A stretch of 64,000 nt of DNA from Clostridia bacterium (GTDB taxonomy: Bacteria; Bacillota; Clostridia; Christensenellales; Pumilibacteraceae), in contig CAAGAW010000039.1 of the NCBI GenBank assembly GCA_900767465.1, positions 1 through 64,000 on the forward strand, in the 5' to 3' direction. The notes beneath the pieces are model-generated. The model searched no databases. It worked only from the letters and a program-made list of their open reading frames with translations, and was not told the origin of the DNA. Shown here in pieces: positions 26,009 through 34,448 of the stretch; within the stretch, counting starts at the first letter, position 1, and every line of letters starts with the position of its first letter. The position numbers and the translations under genes were made by a program.

Positions 26009-27676
26009 TTACGCGAAGGTTTTTATCGTTTTTGCAACGTTTACGTAATGATCGGCGATTCTTTCTACGGTGGAGGACAGCGAAAGGAACTGCGCTCCCA
26101 CTTCGGGCGAACATTCGCCTTTTTCGAGTCTCTCGATATGCCGTTCGGTCATTTCGTCCGTCGCTCCGTCAATCTTTTCTTCGGTTGCCAGCGCGACCGA
26201 CAACGCGTCGCGATCACAGTCGCGGTACGCTTTCGTCGTTTCGGCAAATAATTCGTTTACTATTTTCTTGAGCGCGTCTATTTCCGCCGTCGCGTACGGC
26301 GAGAATTTTTCGCCCGTATTGCTCAACTTATAGTAGTATTCGGTAATATTTTCGGCGTAATCGCCCACGCGTTCGAGGTCGGACACCGACTTTATCGAAG
26401 AGGATAGGTACAGCCTGTCTTTTTCGGTAAGGTCGCTGCCGAGAAGCTCGGCGATAAACCGGTTCAGAGCCTTGTTCGTGTAGTCGAGCAGATTCTCGTT
26501 CTTGCGGAATTTTTCGATTTCCGAGTCGTTCATACTGCAAAGCATATCGCACGCGATATTAAAGTTCTCGTTCGCAACCGAAGCCATATACATAATCTCG
26601 TTTTTAACTTCCATAACCGCGACCGACGGTGTTGCGAGCATATGATCTTCGACGAATTTAAGCCGTTCCTCCGGGGTGTTTTCCGCCTTGCGGTCCGGAA
26701 CGATTTTCGTTACGAGTTTTACGAGGGTGTTCGTCAGCGGAAGCACAAAAATCACGGTGATTACGTTGAAAACCGTATGAAACATCGACATCTGGAGGTT
26801 CGGAGCATTCGGGAACGCCGCCGCGAATATCGAACCGTAATTTGTGCCGAACGCGCTCATTAAAAGTCCCGCGAGCATAAACACGATAACGCCGCTCACG
26901 TTGAATATAAGGTGAATAAGCGCGGTGCGTTTCGCGTTGGGGGTGCTGGTAAGTCCGACCATAAGCGCGGTAACGCACGTTCCGATGTTTGCGCCCATAG
27001 TTACGTAAATGCCCTGATCGAGACTTATAAGCCCGGTAACCACCATCGTTATCGTCATCGACGTCATCACCGACGAACTCTGGATAAGCGCGGTAAAAAG
27101 CGCGCCGACGAGAACGAGAAGAAGCGGATTTCTGAACGCCGAAAGGAACGTTTTTACGCCTTCGAGTTCGGAGAAGAACTTCATCGAGTTGCCCATTACG
27201 TCGAGACCCACAAAAAGCATGCCGAACCCTGCTAAGATTCCGCCCACCGTTTTCGTTTTGTCGTTCCGGGCAAAAGCGAGTATAAACGCGCCTACGCCTG
27301 CGAGGGTAGCGAAGATCACCGACGAGGATATCGTGTTACTGCCGAACATTCCGAGAGCAACCAATTGCCCCGTAACTGTCGTTCCGATATTCGCGCCGAA
27401 TATCACCGTCGCGGCTTGCGTAAGCGACATAATGCCCGCGTTTACGAATCCTATTACCATTACGCTCGTCGCGCTCGAACTTTGTATAACCGCCGTCGTC
27501 GCCGTACCTACCGCCACGCCCGCAAGTTTGCTTTTCGACGTTTTGGAAAACAACGCTTTCAGTCGCCGGCTGCCGAGGGCTTCGAGGTTGTTGCTCATCA
27601 TCGTGCAGGATATAAGGAATACGCCTACGCCGGCGATAAGCGATAATATTGCAGTTGTAATTTTTATTCCGTCCAT
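26009..27676 (-). CDS. Na+/phosphate cotransporter (NptA/YjbB family) with PhoU-like C-terminal domain
   Basis: A 555-residue membrane protein. The Na/Pi-II signature QSSS occurs twice (QSSSATSVMVIGF and QSSSVMTSMTITMV), each followed by a GANIGT loop, which is the inverted-repeat core of these carriers. From about residue 350 to the end there is a helical PhoU-like domain (DRLYLSSSIKSVSDLERVGD). The start at 27676 follows GGAG; an upstream frame extension to 27766 would run through the promoter and is rejected. The gene leads an apparent operon with a two-component system. Confidence 0.9.
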   Translation of the reverse strand: MDGIKITTAILSLIAGVGVFLISCTMMSNNLEALGSRRLKALFSKTSKSKLAGVAVGTATTAVIQSSSATSVMVIGFVNAGIMSLTQAATVIFGANIGTTVTGQLVALGMFGSNTISSSVIFATLAGVGAFILAFARNDKTKTVGGILAGFGMLFVGLDVMGNSMKFFSELEGVKTFLSAFRNPLLLVLVGALFTALIQSSSVMTSMTITMVVTGLISLDQGIYVTMGANIGTCVTALMVGLTSTPNAKRTALIHLIFNVSGVIVFMLAGLLMSAFGTNYGSIFAAAFPNAPNLQMSMFHTVFNVITVIFVLPLTNTLVKLVTKIVPDRKAENTPEERLKFVEDHMLATPSVAVMEVKNEIMYMASVANENFNIACDMLCSMNDSEIEKFRKNENLLDYTNKALNRFIAELLGSDLTEKDRLYLSSSIKSVSDLERVGDYAENITEYYYKLSNTGEKFSPYATAEIDALKKIVNELFAETTKAYRDCDRDALSVALATEEKIDGATDEMTERHIERLEKGECSPEVGAQFLSLSSTVERIADHYVNVAKTIKTFA

Positions 27677-27706
27677 TTTAACTCCGATTTTTTTTACTTT
27701 ATATAC

Positions 27707-27773
27707 ATAATAGCGCGCTTTTGTAACAAAGTTTGTACACGTGTTGTAATAAAATTGTAAAATCAATTGTGGA
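27707..27773 (-). promoter_or_regulatory. Pho-box-like promoter of the phosphate transport operon
   Basis: Read toward the transporter: TTTACA, ATTACA, TGTACA, GTTACA, at plus-strand 27756-27761, 27745-27750, 27734-27739 and 27722-27727. The spacings are 11, 11 and 12 bp, with a weaker TCCACA one turn further upstream. The -10 TATTAT is at 27712-27707 and there is no good -35. Hexamers of the TTNACA type at 11-bp intervals that replace the -35 are the layout of PhoB/PhoP-dependent promoters. Confidence 0.7.
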
Positions 27774-27824
27774 ATTTTACAATTCGCAAAATTGTAAAAC
27801 CGCAGTTTTAACGATTTTACAATT
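27753..27824. repeat. Four alternating copies of AATTGTAAAA
   Basis: AATTGTAAAA in plus orientation at 27753 and 27790, and its complement at 27775 and 27815. They form possible hairpins or operator pairs and partly overlap the upstream end of the Pho-box array. Confidence 0.65.
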
Positions 27825-27884
27825 TATTTTCCGCGGGGGCGGTACCCGCCGAGACCCGAACACCCCGGATATTCGCCTGTTTTA

Positions 27885-28020
27885 AAAGCCTTCCCCCTTG
27901 GGGGAAGGTGGCACGAGTGCGAGCGAAGCGAACCAAGTGGCGAATGAGGGGTTGTGTAACGACGGAAGTTGCGTATTGCCCGCCCCTCACCACCGCCTAC
28001 GGCGGAGGTCCCATACGCAA
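27885..28020 (+). repeat. Partial MITE-like copy (left end only)
   Basis: AAAGCCTTCCCCCTTGGGGGAAGG followed by GGTGGCACGAGTGCGAGCGA down to GGCGAATGAGG, then unrelated sequence. The right end is missing, so this is a relic. Confidence 0.65.
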
Positions 28021-28086
28021 AAAGAGACCCGCCGCAATGTGTGGCAGGTCGCAAAATCTCATATACGTATGCGCGTTTTTACGACG

Positions 28087-28773
28087 TTACTCCTCTTTAA
28101 GTTGTACGTTCACTTCGTCCGATTCGTTGTCGTAGGTGGCGAGAAGAACGTTTTTCATCGTTTTGTCGTCCAGATCGGTTTTTGCTTTAAGCCACTCGGC
28201 GGTCTTATTTATTTCGTTCAGTCCGCTGTACGAAATATTGCCGTCGACGACGAGAATACACGGCAAAGAGGCGGGCGGAAGTTTAACGCCCATATCCTCG
28301 GCGGTAACCTGTTTGTACGGACTTTTCGGAAGAACGCTCAGTTTACCGCTCGTCTCGAACACGGCGTAAGCGACTTGCATTATATCGAAATATCCTTGTT
28401 CGCGGCAAAGCGCGAGAACGTCGTTTACGTCGAGTTTGCTTACTTTCAGGTTTTCGTAATCGAATTTGCCGTCGTAAATCACGGTTATCGGTCGACCTTT
28501 GAAAAAGTGTTTCAGCGCGGGACCTTTGCGCCCGACGAAAGTGATCGCAAGGTCCACGAGGAAAAACACGGTCATAGCGATAAGGTAGAAGTAAAACGGC
28601 GTTTCGCCGGTGTCGGTAGCCATTTCCGCGGCGATCGATCCTATCGAAATCCCCATAACGTAATCGATAAATTCGAGTTGCGCTATCTGTTTTTTGCCGA
28701 GAATTTTGGACACGAAAAACAGATACACGACTGCTACGAACGAAAATATTATAAGTTTAACCCATTCAGCCAT
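28087..28773 (-). CDS. YetF-family membrane protein (DUF421)
   Basis: The 228-residue protein has three N-terminal membrane segments and the family sequence FFVSKILGKKQIAQLEFIDY. The cytoplasmic part has KGRPITVIYDGKFDYENLKV and the conserved helix DVNDVLALCREQGYFDIMQV. YetF-like proteins are abundant in spore-formers, several under sporulation control; the molecular role is unclear. No promoter was recognised in the 292 bp upstream. It precedes a Pho-type operon but a repeat relic separates them. Confidence 0.85.
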   Translation of the reverse strand: MAEWVKLIIFSFVAVVYLFFVSKILGKKQIAQLEFIDYVMGISIGSIAAEMATDTGETPFYFYLIAMTVFFLVDLAITFVGRKGPALKHFFKGRPITVIYDGKFDYENLKVSKLDVNDVLALCREQGYFDIMQVAYAVFETSGKLSVLPKSPYKQVTAEDMGVKLPPASLPCILVVDGNISYSGLNEINKTAEWLKAKTDLDDKTMKNVLLATYDNESDEVNVQLKEE

Positions 28774-29065
28774 AATTCACAGTCCTCGGCGTGATTATGG
28801 ACGAATAAGTCGCGACGTATACGTTGCGCGTTTCCGGCGCGAATACCGAAGAGGCAAATAGCCGATCGCGGCTTTCATTGACGAAAACGCTCCCGCGGAA
28901 CGGGTGAATGAGAGATAACGAAAAACGTTAAACTATATAAATTATCTACGTTTCCGGCACGTATTCGTCCGGATATTCGCCGCGTACCGTATCCGTCGAA
29001 GAATGGCGGCAATCATAAAGCCGAAAAACCGAAAGCAGGGCGGTACGCCGCGCTGAATGCGGAGT
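28774..29065. other. Intergenic region without recognised gene
   Basis: I see no convincing reading frame, tRNA or terminator between the start of the YetF-like gene and the stop of ispDF. A few imperfect GCCGGAAACG repeats are present. Confidence 0.6.
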
Positions 29066-30178
29066 TTATCTTTTAAGTTTAATCAGAACGTCGCACGAAG
29101 CGGCAAGACCTTTTCCTTCGCCCGTTATCCCGAGAAGTTCGGACGTCGTAGCCGAAACGTTTACGCGGGTTTCGTTTATTCCGAGCGCGGCGGCAAGAGC
29201 GGCGCACATTTCTTTGCGGCGCGGAGCGATCTTCGGTTTTTGCGCGATTATGCAAACCGAAACGTTTACTATTTCGCAATCGGGCAGGCGGGAAACGACG
29301 TTTTTCAGCAGCCCGATACTGTCCGCGCCCTCGAATTTCGGGTCGGTGTCGGGGAACAGAACGCCTATATCGGGAAGTCCCGCCACCGAAAGAAGCGCGT
29401 CCATAACGGCGTGAACGGGTGCGTCCGCGTCGCTGTGCCCGTCGAGACCTACGGGCGAGTCGAATCCGACTCCGCAAAGAATCAGATCCCGACCCGTTCT
29501 GAACGGGTGGACGTCAAAGCCGAATCCCACGCGGTATTCGCCGCCGAGTCCCGCGAAATCGGCGGGAGAGGTGAGTTTGACGTTGTCGGGGTCGCCTTCC
29601 GAGATATGCACGGGATAGCCGGCAAGTTCAAACACGGTAGCGTCGTCGGGATAACTTCCGCTAATCTTTTCGTAAGCCGCCTTTAACTTTTCAAAATCGA
29701 ACGATTGCGGAGTCTGAACGACGTAAAACTCGTTGCGATCGGCGATTTCCGTCGTGCCGTCCGCGAGAATCCGACGTATCGCGTTTACGCTCTTAGTCGC
29801 GGCAACGCCGCTTCCGTACTTTATCGCACATTCGACCGATCGGTCCACAACCTCGCGGGTTACGAAAGGTCGCGCGCCGTCGTGGACGGAAACGATACCG
29901 GCATTTTTTATCGCTTTAAGCGCGTTGCGAACGCTGTCCGTGCGCGTTTCTCCGCCCCGAACGAATGATAGAGCGGGGAAGTCGATCTGTCCGCGCAAAA
30001 ACTCTTCGTCTTCGGGTCGGCAAACGACGACTATTTCGTCAAAATCCGAAAAAGCGTCCGCGGATTTTGCCGCAACGCTTGCGCTGCCCAAAGGGTGCAA
30101 AGTTTTATTGTATCCGAGTCGGGCGCGTTCGCCTTTGCCGGCGCAAAGGATCACCGCCGCTTTTTTACAGGATTTCAT
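29066..30178 (-). CDS. ispDF: Bifunctional IspD/IspF of the MEP isoprenoid pathway
   Basis: A fusion of 2-C-methyl-D-erythritol 4-phosphate cytidylyltransferase and 2-C-methyl-D-erythritol 2,4-cyclodiphosphate synthase. Residues 1-210 are IspD (AAVILCAGKGERARLG nucleotide loop, SVHDGARPFV, NEFYVVQTPQSF). Residues about 215-370 are IspF (RVGFGFDVHPF, GHSDADAPVHAVMDALL zinc site, GVLFPDTDPKF, VNVSATTSE). Fused IspDF enzymes are known in several bacteria. The gene begins inside the C-terminal codons of the upstream rqcP gene (14-bp overlap), so translation is coupled. Confidence 0.95.
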   Translation of the reverse strand: MKSCKKAAVILCAGKGERARLGYNKTLHPLGSASVAAKSADAFSDFDEIVVVCRPEDEEFLRGQIDFPALSFVRGGETRTDSVRNALKAIKNAGIVSVHDGARPFVTREVVDRSVECAIKYGSGVAATKSVNAIRRILADGTTEIADRNEFYVVQTPQSFDFEKLKAAYEKISGSYPDDATVFELAGYPVHISEGDPDNVKLTSPADFAGLGGEYRVGFGFDVHPFRTGRDLILCGVGFDSPVGLDGHSDADAPVHAVMDALLSVAGLPDIGVLFPDTDPKFEGADSIGLLKNVVSRLPDCEIVNVSVCIIAQKPKIAPRRKEMCAALAAALGINETRVNVSATTSELLGITGEGKGLAASCDVLIKLKR

Positions 30179-30404
30179 ACATCAGCCCCGCTTCGGATTT
30201 ATTCGCTTTTTCGTTGAGGTTCAGCACGCGGAATTTAAGCACGGACGAGCCGAACGTTATTTCCACGACGTCGCCCTCTTTAAGTTTGTCGCCCGCTTTG
30301 CCGTCTCTGCCGTTTACTGACACTTTACCGCCGCGGCAAGCGTCTGCGGCAACGGTACGCCGCTTCAATATCCGCGAAACTTTCAAAAATTTGTCCAGTC
30401 TCAT
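30165..30404 (-). CDS. rqcP: S4-domain RNA-binding protein RqcP (YabO/Hsp15-like)
   Basis: A 79-residue single S4 domain: MRLDKFLKVSRILKRRTVA, then GGKVSVNGRDGKAGDKLKEGD and a short C-terminal tail. The length and the KFLKVSRI/LKRRT motif match RqcP, which stabilises P-tRNA on stalled 50S subunits during alanine tailing by RqcH. It overlaps ispDF by 14 bp. RqcH is not in the window. Confidence 0.85.
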   Translation of the reverse strand: MRLDKFLKVSRILKRRTVAADACRGGKVSVNGRDGKAGDKLKEGDVVEITFGSSVLKFRVLNLNEKANKSEAGLMYEIL

Positions 30405-30530
30405 ACAAGTACCTCGTTATCATTATACACGCTTTGCCGTCTTTTCGCAAGCGTTTATGCAGAAAAACAACCGTATGAAGGCTTACCTCCGCCGTAATTT
30501 ACGTTTTTTTCGCAAGCGGCGGTTTTCGAG

Positions 30531-30559
30531 TTGACTTTATACGCGCAAAACTGTATAAT
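30531..30559 (+). promoter_or_regulatory. Promoter of proS-mgsA
   Basis: TTGACT (30531-30536), 17-bp spacer, TATAAT (30554-30559), 36 bp before the proS ATG. Confidence 0.8.
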
Positions 30560-30594
30560 AAAACGTGAATCTTACCCCAAAAACGAGGATTATT

Positions 30595-32034
30595 ATGGCT
30601 AAGGAAAGAGAATTCGTTAAAGAGATCGCGGACATCGAAACCGATTACGCGCAGTGGTACACCGACGTCGTACTTAAAACCGAACTCGTCGATTACGGTC
30701 CGGTTAAAGGAACGATGGTTATCCGTCCGTACGGTTATGCGATCTGGGAGAATATTCAGCGCGAAATGGACGCGCGATTCAAAGCGACAGGACACGTAAA
30801 CGCATATTTCCCGATGTTTATTCCGTACAGTTACCTCGTGCGCGAGGCGGAACACGTCGAAGGGTTTGCGCCCGAAGTCGCGCTCGTCACGCACGTCGGC
30901 AGCGAAGAACTTCCCGAAAAACTCGTCGTGCGCCCGACTTCCGAAACCATTATCTGCGAAATGTATTCGCGTTGGGTTCAGTCGTACCGCGACCTTCCCG
31001 TGCTTATCAATCAGTGGGCTAACGTCGTAAGATGGGAAAAAACGACCCGTCCGTTCCTTCGCACTTCCGAATTTTTGTGGCAGGAAGGTCATACCCTCCA
31101 TCGCACGGCGGAAGAGGCGGAAGAGGAAACCATAAAAATGCTTAAAGTGTACGAGGAGTTTATGAAAAACGTCCTCGCTATTCCCGTATTCGTCGGCAAA
31201 AAATCCGAAAAGGAAAAGTTTGCGGGAGCGGTCGCGACCTATTCGATGGAAGCGATGATGCAGGACGGCAAGAGTTTGCAGGCGGGAACCTCGCACTTCC
31301 TCGGACAAAACTTCTCAAAAGCTTTCGACATAAACTTCCTCGACAGCGACGGCGTTCGCAAAAAGCCTTACGGTACGAGTTGGGGAACGTCCACGCGTAT
31401 GATCGGCGCGCTTATTATGGCGCACGGCGACGCTCGCGGTCTTTGCCTCCCTCCGTACGTCGCGCCGATTCAGGCGGTTATTATCCCGATCGCCGCGCAT
31501 AAGGGCGGAGTTCTCGAAAAGGCGAGAGAGATCGAGCAAAGACTTAAAGCGGCGGGATTCCGCGTAAAACTCGACGACAGCGAGGCAAGCCCCGGCTGGA
31601 AGTTCAACGAGTACGAAATGAAGGGCGTTCCCGTTCGTATCGAAATCGGTCCGCGCGACATCGAAAACGGCGTAGTAACTTATTCGCGCCGCGACAAACT
31701 CGGCGAGAAAGCCACGATGACGCTCGACGGAATCGAAAACGAACTGCCTGCGCTGCTTAAAGACGTTCACGAAAATATGTACGATAAGGCAAAGGCGTTC
31801 AACGATTCGCACGTTCGGATCGTTCACGACAAAGCCGAACTCAAAGACGCGGTCGACCACAAGTGTTTCGGTCTCGGAATGTGGTGCGGTTGCCGCGAAT
31901 GCGAGGACGCGATCAAAGCCGAAATGCAGGTTACCACACGCAATATGCCCTTCGACCAGACTCCCGTCGGCGACCGTTGCGTGATCTGCGGCAAACCCGC
32001 CAAAAAGAAAGTTTACTTCGGCAGATCGTACTAA
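30595..32034 (+). CDS. proS: Prolyl-tRNA synthetase, short (archaeal/eukaryotic-like) type
   Basis: Charges tRNA-Pro. The 479-residue length without the editing insertion, and class II motifs RPTSETIICEMYSRWV and LWQEGHTLHRTAEEA, identify the type found in archaea, eukaryotes and some Clostridia. The C-terminal zinc-binding-like tail has CFGLGMWCGCRECE and CVICGKPAKKKVYFG. The ATG at 30595 follows CGAGGATTATT; the in-frame ATG-like start at 30565 is within the promoter-proximal leader and is rejected. mgsA follows after 9 bp, so the two are one transcript. Confidence 0.94.
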   Translation: MAKEREFVKEIADIETDYAQWYTDVVLKTELVDYGPVKGTMVIRPYGYAIWENIQREMDARFKATGHVNAYFPMFIPYSYLVREAEHVEGFAPEVALVTHVGSEELPEKLVVRPTSETIICEMYSRWVQSYRDLPVLINQWANVVRWEKTTRPFLRTSEFLWQEGHTLHRTAEEAEEETIKMLKVYEEFMKNVLAIPVFVGKKSEKEKFAGAVATYSMEAMMQDGKSLQAGTSHFLGQNFSKAFDINFLDSDGVRKKPYGTSWGTSTRMIGALIMAHGDARGLCLPPYVAPIQAVIIPIAAHKGGVLEKAREIEQRLKAAGFRVKLDDSEASPGWKFNEYEMKGVPVRIEIGPRDIENGVVTYSRRDKLGEKATMTLDGIENELPALLKDVHENMYDKAKAFNDSHVRIVHDKAELKDAVDHKCFGLGMWCGCRECEDAIKAEMQVTTRNMPFDQTPVGDRCVICGKPAKKKVYFGRSY

Positions 32035-32043
32035 GGAGTAATT

Positions 32044-32454
32044 ATGAATATCGCGCTTATCGCTCACGATAAAAAGAAAAACGATATGATCGAACTCGCG
32101 ATCAAATACCGCGACGTCCTTTCAAAACACAAGCTTTTCGCTACCGGCACAACCGGAACGCTCGTTATGGGTGAAACGGGGCTTGCGATCAACCGCATGA
32201 GAAGCGGTCCGCTCGGCGGAGATCAGCAGATCGGTGCAATGATCGCTCTCAATGAACTCGACGCCGTCATTTTCCTTCGCGATCCGCTTACCGCTCAGCC
32301 GCACGAACCGGACGTAAGCGCGCTTTTAAGGCTTTGCGACGTGCAGAATATCCCGCTCGCAACCAACCTCGCGTCGAGTACCGTTATGCTTAACGCGATC
32401 GGCAGAGGCGAACTCGACTGGCGCGAAAAGGTAAACCCGCTCTACGCGAAGTAG
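32044..32454 (+). CDS. mgsA: Methylglyoxal synthase
   Basis: Converts dihydroxyacetone phosphate to methylglyoxal and phosphate, a relief valve when sugar phosphates accumulate. The 136-residue protein shows IALIAHDKKKNDM, LFATGTTGTLV, SGPLGGDQQIGAM with the phosphate site and catalytic Asp, RDPLTAQPHEPD, and LATNLASSTVML. All are family signatures. It is downstream of proS with RBS AAGGAG, an unusual pairing with no known link; it may just be co-transcribed. Confidence 0.95.
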   Translation: MNIALIAHDKKKNDMIELAIKYRDVLSKHKLFATGTTGTLVMGETGLAINRMRSGPLGGDQQIGAMIALNELDAVIFLRDPLTAQPHEPDVSALLRLCDVQNIPLATNLASSTVMLNAIGRGELDWREKVNPLYAK

Positions 32455-32540
32455 AAGATTCGGAAACGAATAATTTAATTTTTTGCGGCGACTTACCGTT
32501 CTAAGCCTCTTTTAAGAAAAAAGCCATAGTCGGATAAGAT

Positions 32541-32637
32541 GTCATTCAGGGGCGTCAGTCGAGAAATCCCCCGCGGTAGAAACGGTACGCAACGCACCCG
32601 CGCCAGCCCACTTGCCCGTGGCGGCTCGCCACCGCGA
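32541..32637 (+). repeat. Dispersed boilerplate repeat
   Basis: GTCATT..GTCGAGAAATCCC followed by CGCGCCAGCCCACTTGCCC and GGCGGCTCGCC, as in the 33060-33480 and 47880 copies. Confidence 0.65.
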
Positions 32638-32680
32638 AAAACCCGCGTAAAATTTTTTTTGAAAAACCCGCAAAATTCGT

Positions 32681-32709
32681 TTGACTTTTTTCGCGCTATT
32701 TGATATTAT
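32681..32709 (+). promoter_or_regulatory. Promoter of the tRNA-Ala/tRNA-Ile operon
   Basis: TTGACT (32681-32686), 17-bp spacer, TATTAT (32704-32709), about 31 bp before the first tRNA. Confidence 0.75.
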
Positions 32710-32740
32710 GTATAGGCTGTCCGAAAGGTCGGCGAGTTGT

Positions 32741-32816
32741 GGGGGTTTAGCTCAGCTGGTAGAGCACCTGCCCTGCAAGCAGGGGGTCAGCGGTTCGATC
32801 CCGCTAACCTCCACCA
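32741..32816 (+). tRNA. tRNA-Ala (anticodon UGC)
   Basis: GGGGGTT pairs with AACCTCC, D-arm GCTC/GAGC, anticodon loop CCTGCAA closed by CCTGC/GCAGG, T-loop GTTCGATC, and CCA encoded at 32814-32816. Confidence 0.95.
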
Positions 32817-32897
32817 CAATTCGCAATATCTCCGACGACGAACTTCGCGTTTGTCGTTGCAGGTTCAATGTTGCGCCCTTGCGTGGCGTAACGGCAA

Positions 32898-32974
32898 TGG
32901 AGTGTAGCTCAGCCGGTTAGAGCACCACCCTGATAAGGTGGGGGTCGGTGGTTCGAGTCCACTCACTCCAACCA
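32898..32974 (+). tRNA. tRNA-Ile (anticodon GAU)
   Basis: TGGAGTG pairs with CACTCCA when the gene is begun at 32898; D-arm GCTC/GAGC, anticodon loop CTGATAA closed by CCACC/GGTGG, T-loop TTCGAGT, CCA encoded at 32972-32974. The Ala-Ile pair is typically inside rRNA operons but no rRNA is seen here. Confidence 0.95.
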
Positions 32975-33014
32975 ACAAAAAACAGACGACATTTAATGTC
33001 GTCTGTTTTTTGTT
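32974..33014 (+). terminator. Terminator of the tRNA operon
   Basis: A 17-bp perfect stem, AACAAAAAACAGACGAC against its complement, around ATTTAAT, with a T-rich 3' arm. Confidence 0.85.
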
Positions 33015-33059
33015 TATCGAAGTCGGTACCCTCGATCCACCGACCCTCAACCGCAATCG

Positions 33060-33480
33060 GGGACGACAGTCCCTGCTATGAAACGCGAGCGAAGCGTGGC
33101 AATATCGTGGAAACGAAATGTTGCCCGCGCACCCGCGCCAGCCTACTTGCCCGAGGTGGCTCACCGCCGGGCGGGAGCGAAAACAATCGTATACTGACAA
33201 AATGCCTTTCACGTGGGGGATTTCTCCACTGCGTTCGAGTAAAAACCCTCACTCCGGTCGAAATGACATTATAAACCAAACGAACACTGATGTCATTTCG
33301 AGCGGAGTCGAGAAATCCCCCGCGACAGAAATGCCGCCCGCGCACCCGCGCCAGCCAACCTCTCGTACACGATGTCATTTCGAGCGAAGTCGAGAAATCC
33401 CACGCGGAAGAAACGGAAACAATCGTAAACGAATACCCGCCTACTTGCCGGCGGTGGCTCACCGTCGAGCCACTCAAAAA
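33060..33480. repeat. Cluster of dispersed boilerplate repeats
   Basis: At least three tandemly arranged copies of TGTCATTTCGAGC/GGAGTCGAGAAATCCC and CGCACCCGCGCCAGCC blocks, both orientations. No protein gene is credible in 33015-33558; apparent frames are translations of the repeats. Confidence 0.75.
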
Positions 33481-33558
33481 ACGCCCCGCCGCAATCGTCA
33501 ATGCGATGCGGTCAGAAGCGCGAAATACGCCCGATTCCACGCGTCCGTGACGAGTCGT

Positions 33559-34332
33559 TCATCTGCGGGGGGGGGTGACTTTTTGACCCGAATTTAACGG
33601 AAATCTCGGTTTTCCGAATCTTTCCGGTATTTCGCAGTCGCAAATGCAATAATCGACCTCGCCGAGTGAGCAGAGGTTGTTCCAACCGTTCACGTCGAAC
33701 TTACCGCTGTCCAGCATAAGCACGGTTTTGCGCGAGCGTTTCATCATTTCGCGGCGAAGGTCGTTTTCCTCTTTGCCGGGGTCGGTGAGCATACCGCCGT
33801 CGATAATTCCGTGGCACGAGAAAAAGTAAAGATCGGCGTTGTAATGACGGACCATATCCACGGCGTCTTGTCCGACGTACGAATACGAATGGTTTATAAG
33901 CATGCCGCCGGTACAAAGCGTCTTGATGTTCGTGTTACTGAGCAGCATGGTATTGTAAACGCCGCTCGTAATAACTATAATGTTACTGAAATTAGTCAAT
34001 AGCGGAATAAGGTACGACGTGGTGGTGGACGCGTCCATCATGATGACGTCGCCGTTTTTCACGAGACTTACCGCGGTATTCGCGATAAGTTTTTTCTCCG
34101 CGCTGTTGTGATGCTTTCTGAGATCGAGCGGGGTGAGCGAACTCGAAGCGTCGCGGTTGAGTATCGCGCCGCCGTGCGTGCGTAAAATAAGCCCCTTTTG
34201 AGTAAGAGTGGCTAAATCCCGGCGAATCGTCGGTTCGCTTACGAACATGGCCTTCGCAAGTTCTTCGACGCTCATTTCGTCGCCGTGCGACAGCAGATTA
34301 AGCAATTGTTCTTCGCGATCGAATAAAGACAT
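33559..34332 (-). CDS. DeoR/GlpR-family transcriptional regulator
   Basis: The 257-residue protein has an N-terminal winged helix (REEQLLNLLSHGDEMSVEEL then SEPTIRRDLATLTQKGLI) and the family GGAI motif THGGAILNRD. A DeoRC sugar-phosphate-sensing domain follows, with MMDASTTTSYLIPLL and CHGIIDGGMLTDPG, where the D-x-S/T-T-T pattern binds the effector. It starts at 34332 after GGGAGGGAA; the upstream in-frame extension covers the divergent promoter region and is rejected. The gene is divergent from the sugar ABC operon, so it probably represses it and responds to a phosphorylated sugar from this pathway. The C terminus runs through a 9-base G/C homopolymer (KVTPPRR). Confidence 0.92.
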   Translation of the reverse strand: MSLFDREEQLLNLLSHGDEMSVEELAKAMFVSEPTIRRDLATLTQKGLILRTHGGAILNRDASSSLTPLDLRKHHNSAEKKLIANTAVSLVKNGDVIMMDASTTTSYLIPLLTNFSNIIVITSGVYNTMLLSNTNIKTLCTGGMLINHSYSYVGQDAVDMVRHYNADLYFFSCHGIIDGGMLTDPGKEENDLRREMMKRSRKTVLMLDSGKFDVNGWNNLCSLGEVDYCICDCEIPERFGKPRFPLNSGQKVTPPRR

Positions 34333-34448
34333 ATTTCCCTCCCGTATCGGCGCGCCGTATTGCCGCGGTGCGTTTCGCCTGTGTATCGCAATTATACTAT
34401 ACTCGTATAAAAATTGCAAGCGGATGTAAACTAAATGTGAAAAAATCA

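Noticed and set aside
27775..27824. AATTGTAAAA inverted pairs read as an intrinsic terminator
   Set aside because: The stems are weak, A/T-rich and have no following T-run in the right place; regulatory sites are a better reading.
32865..33212. A 115-codon minus-strand frame over the tRNA-Ile gene containing GVSGLEPPTPTLSG
   Set aside because: This is the well-known artefact translation of the antisense of tRNA genes; no RBS and the tRNA is real.
33118..33597. Frames with MSFRAESRNPPRQKC-type peptides in repeat regions (also 47877 and 23300)
   Set aside because: They are translations of boilerplate dispersed repeats, recurring in several frames and both strands, with no RBS.
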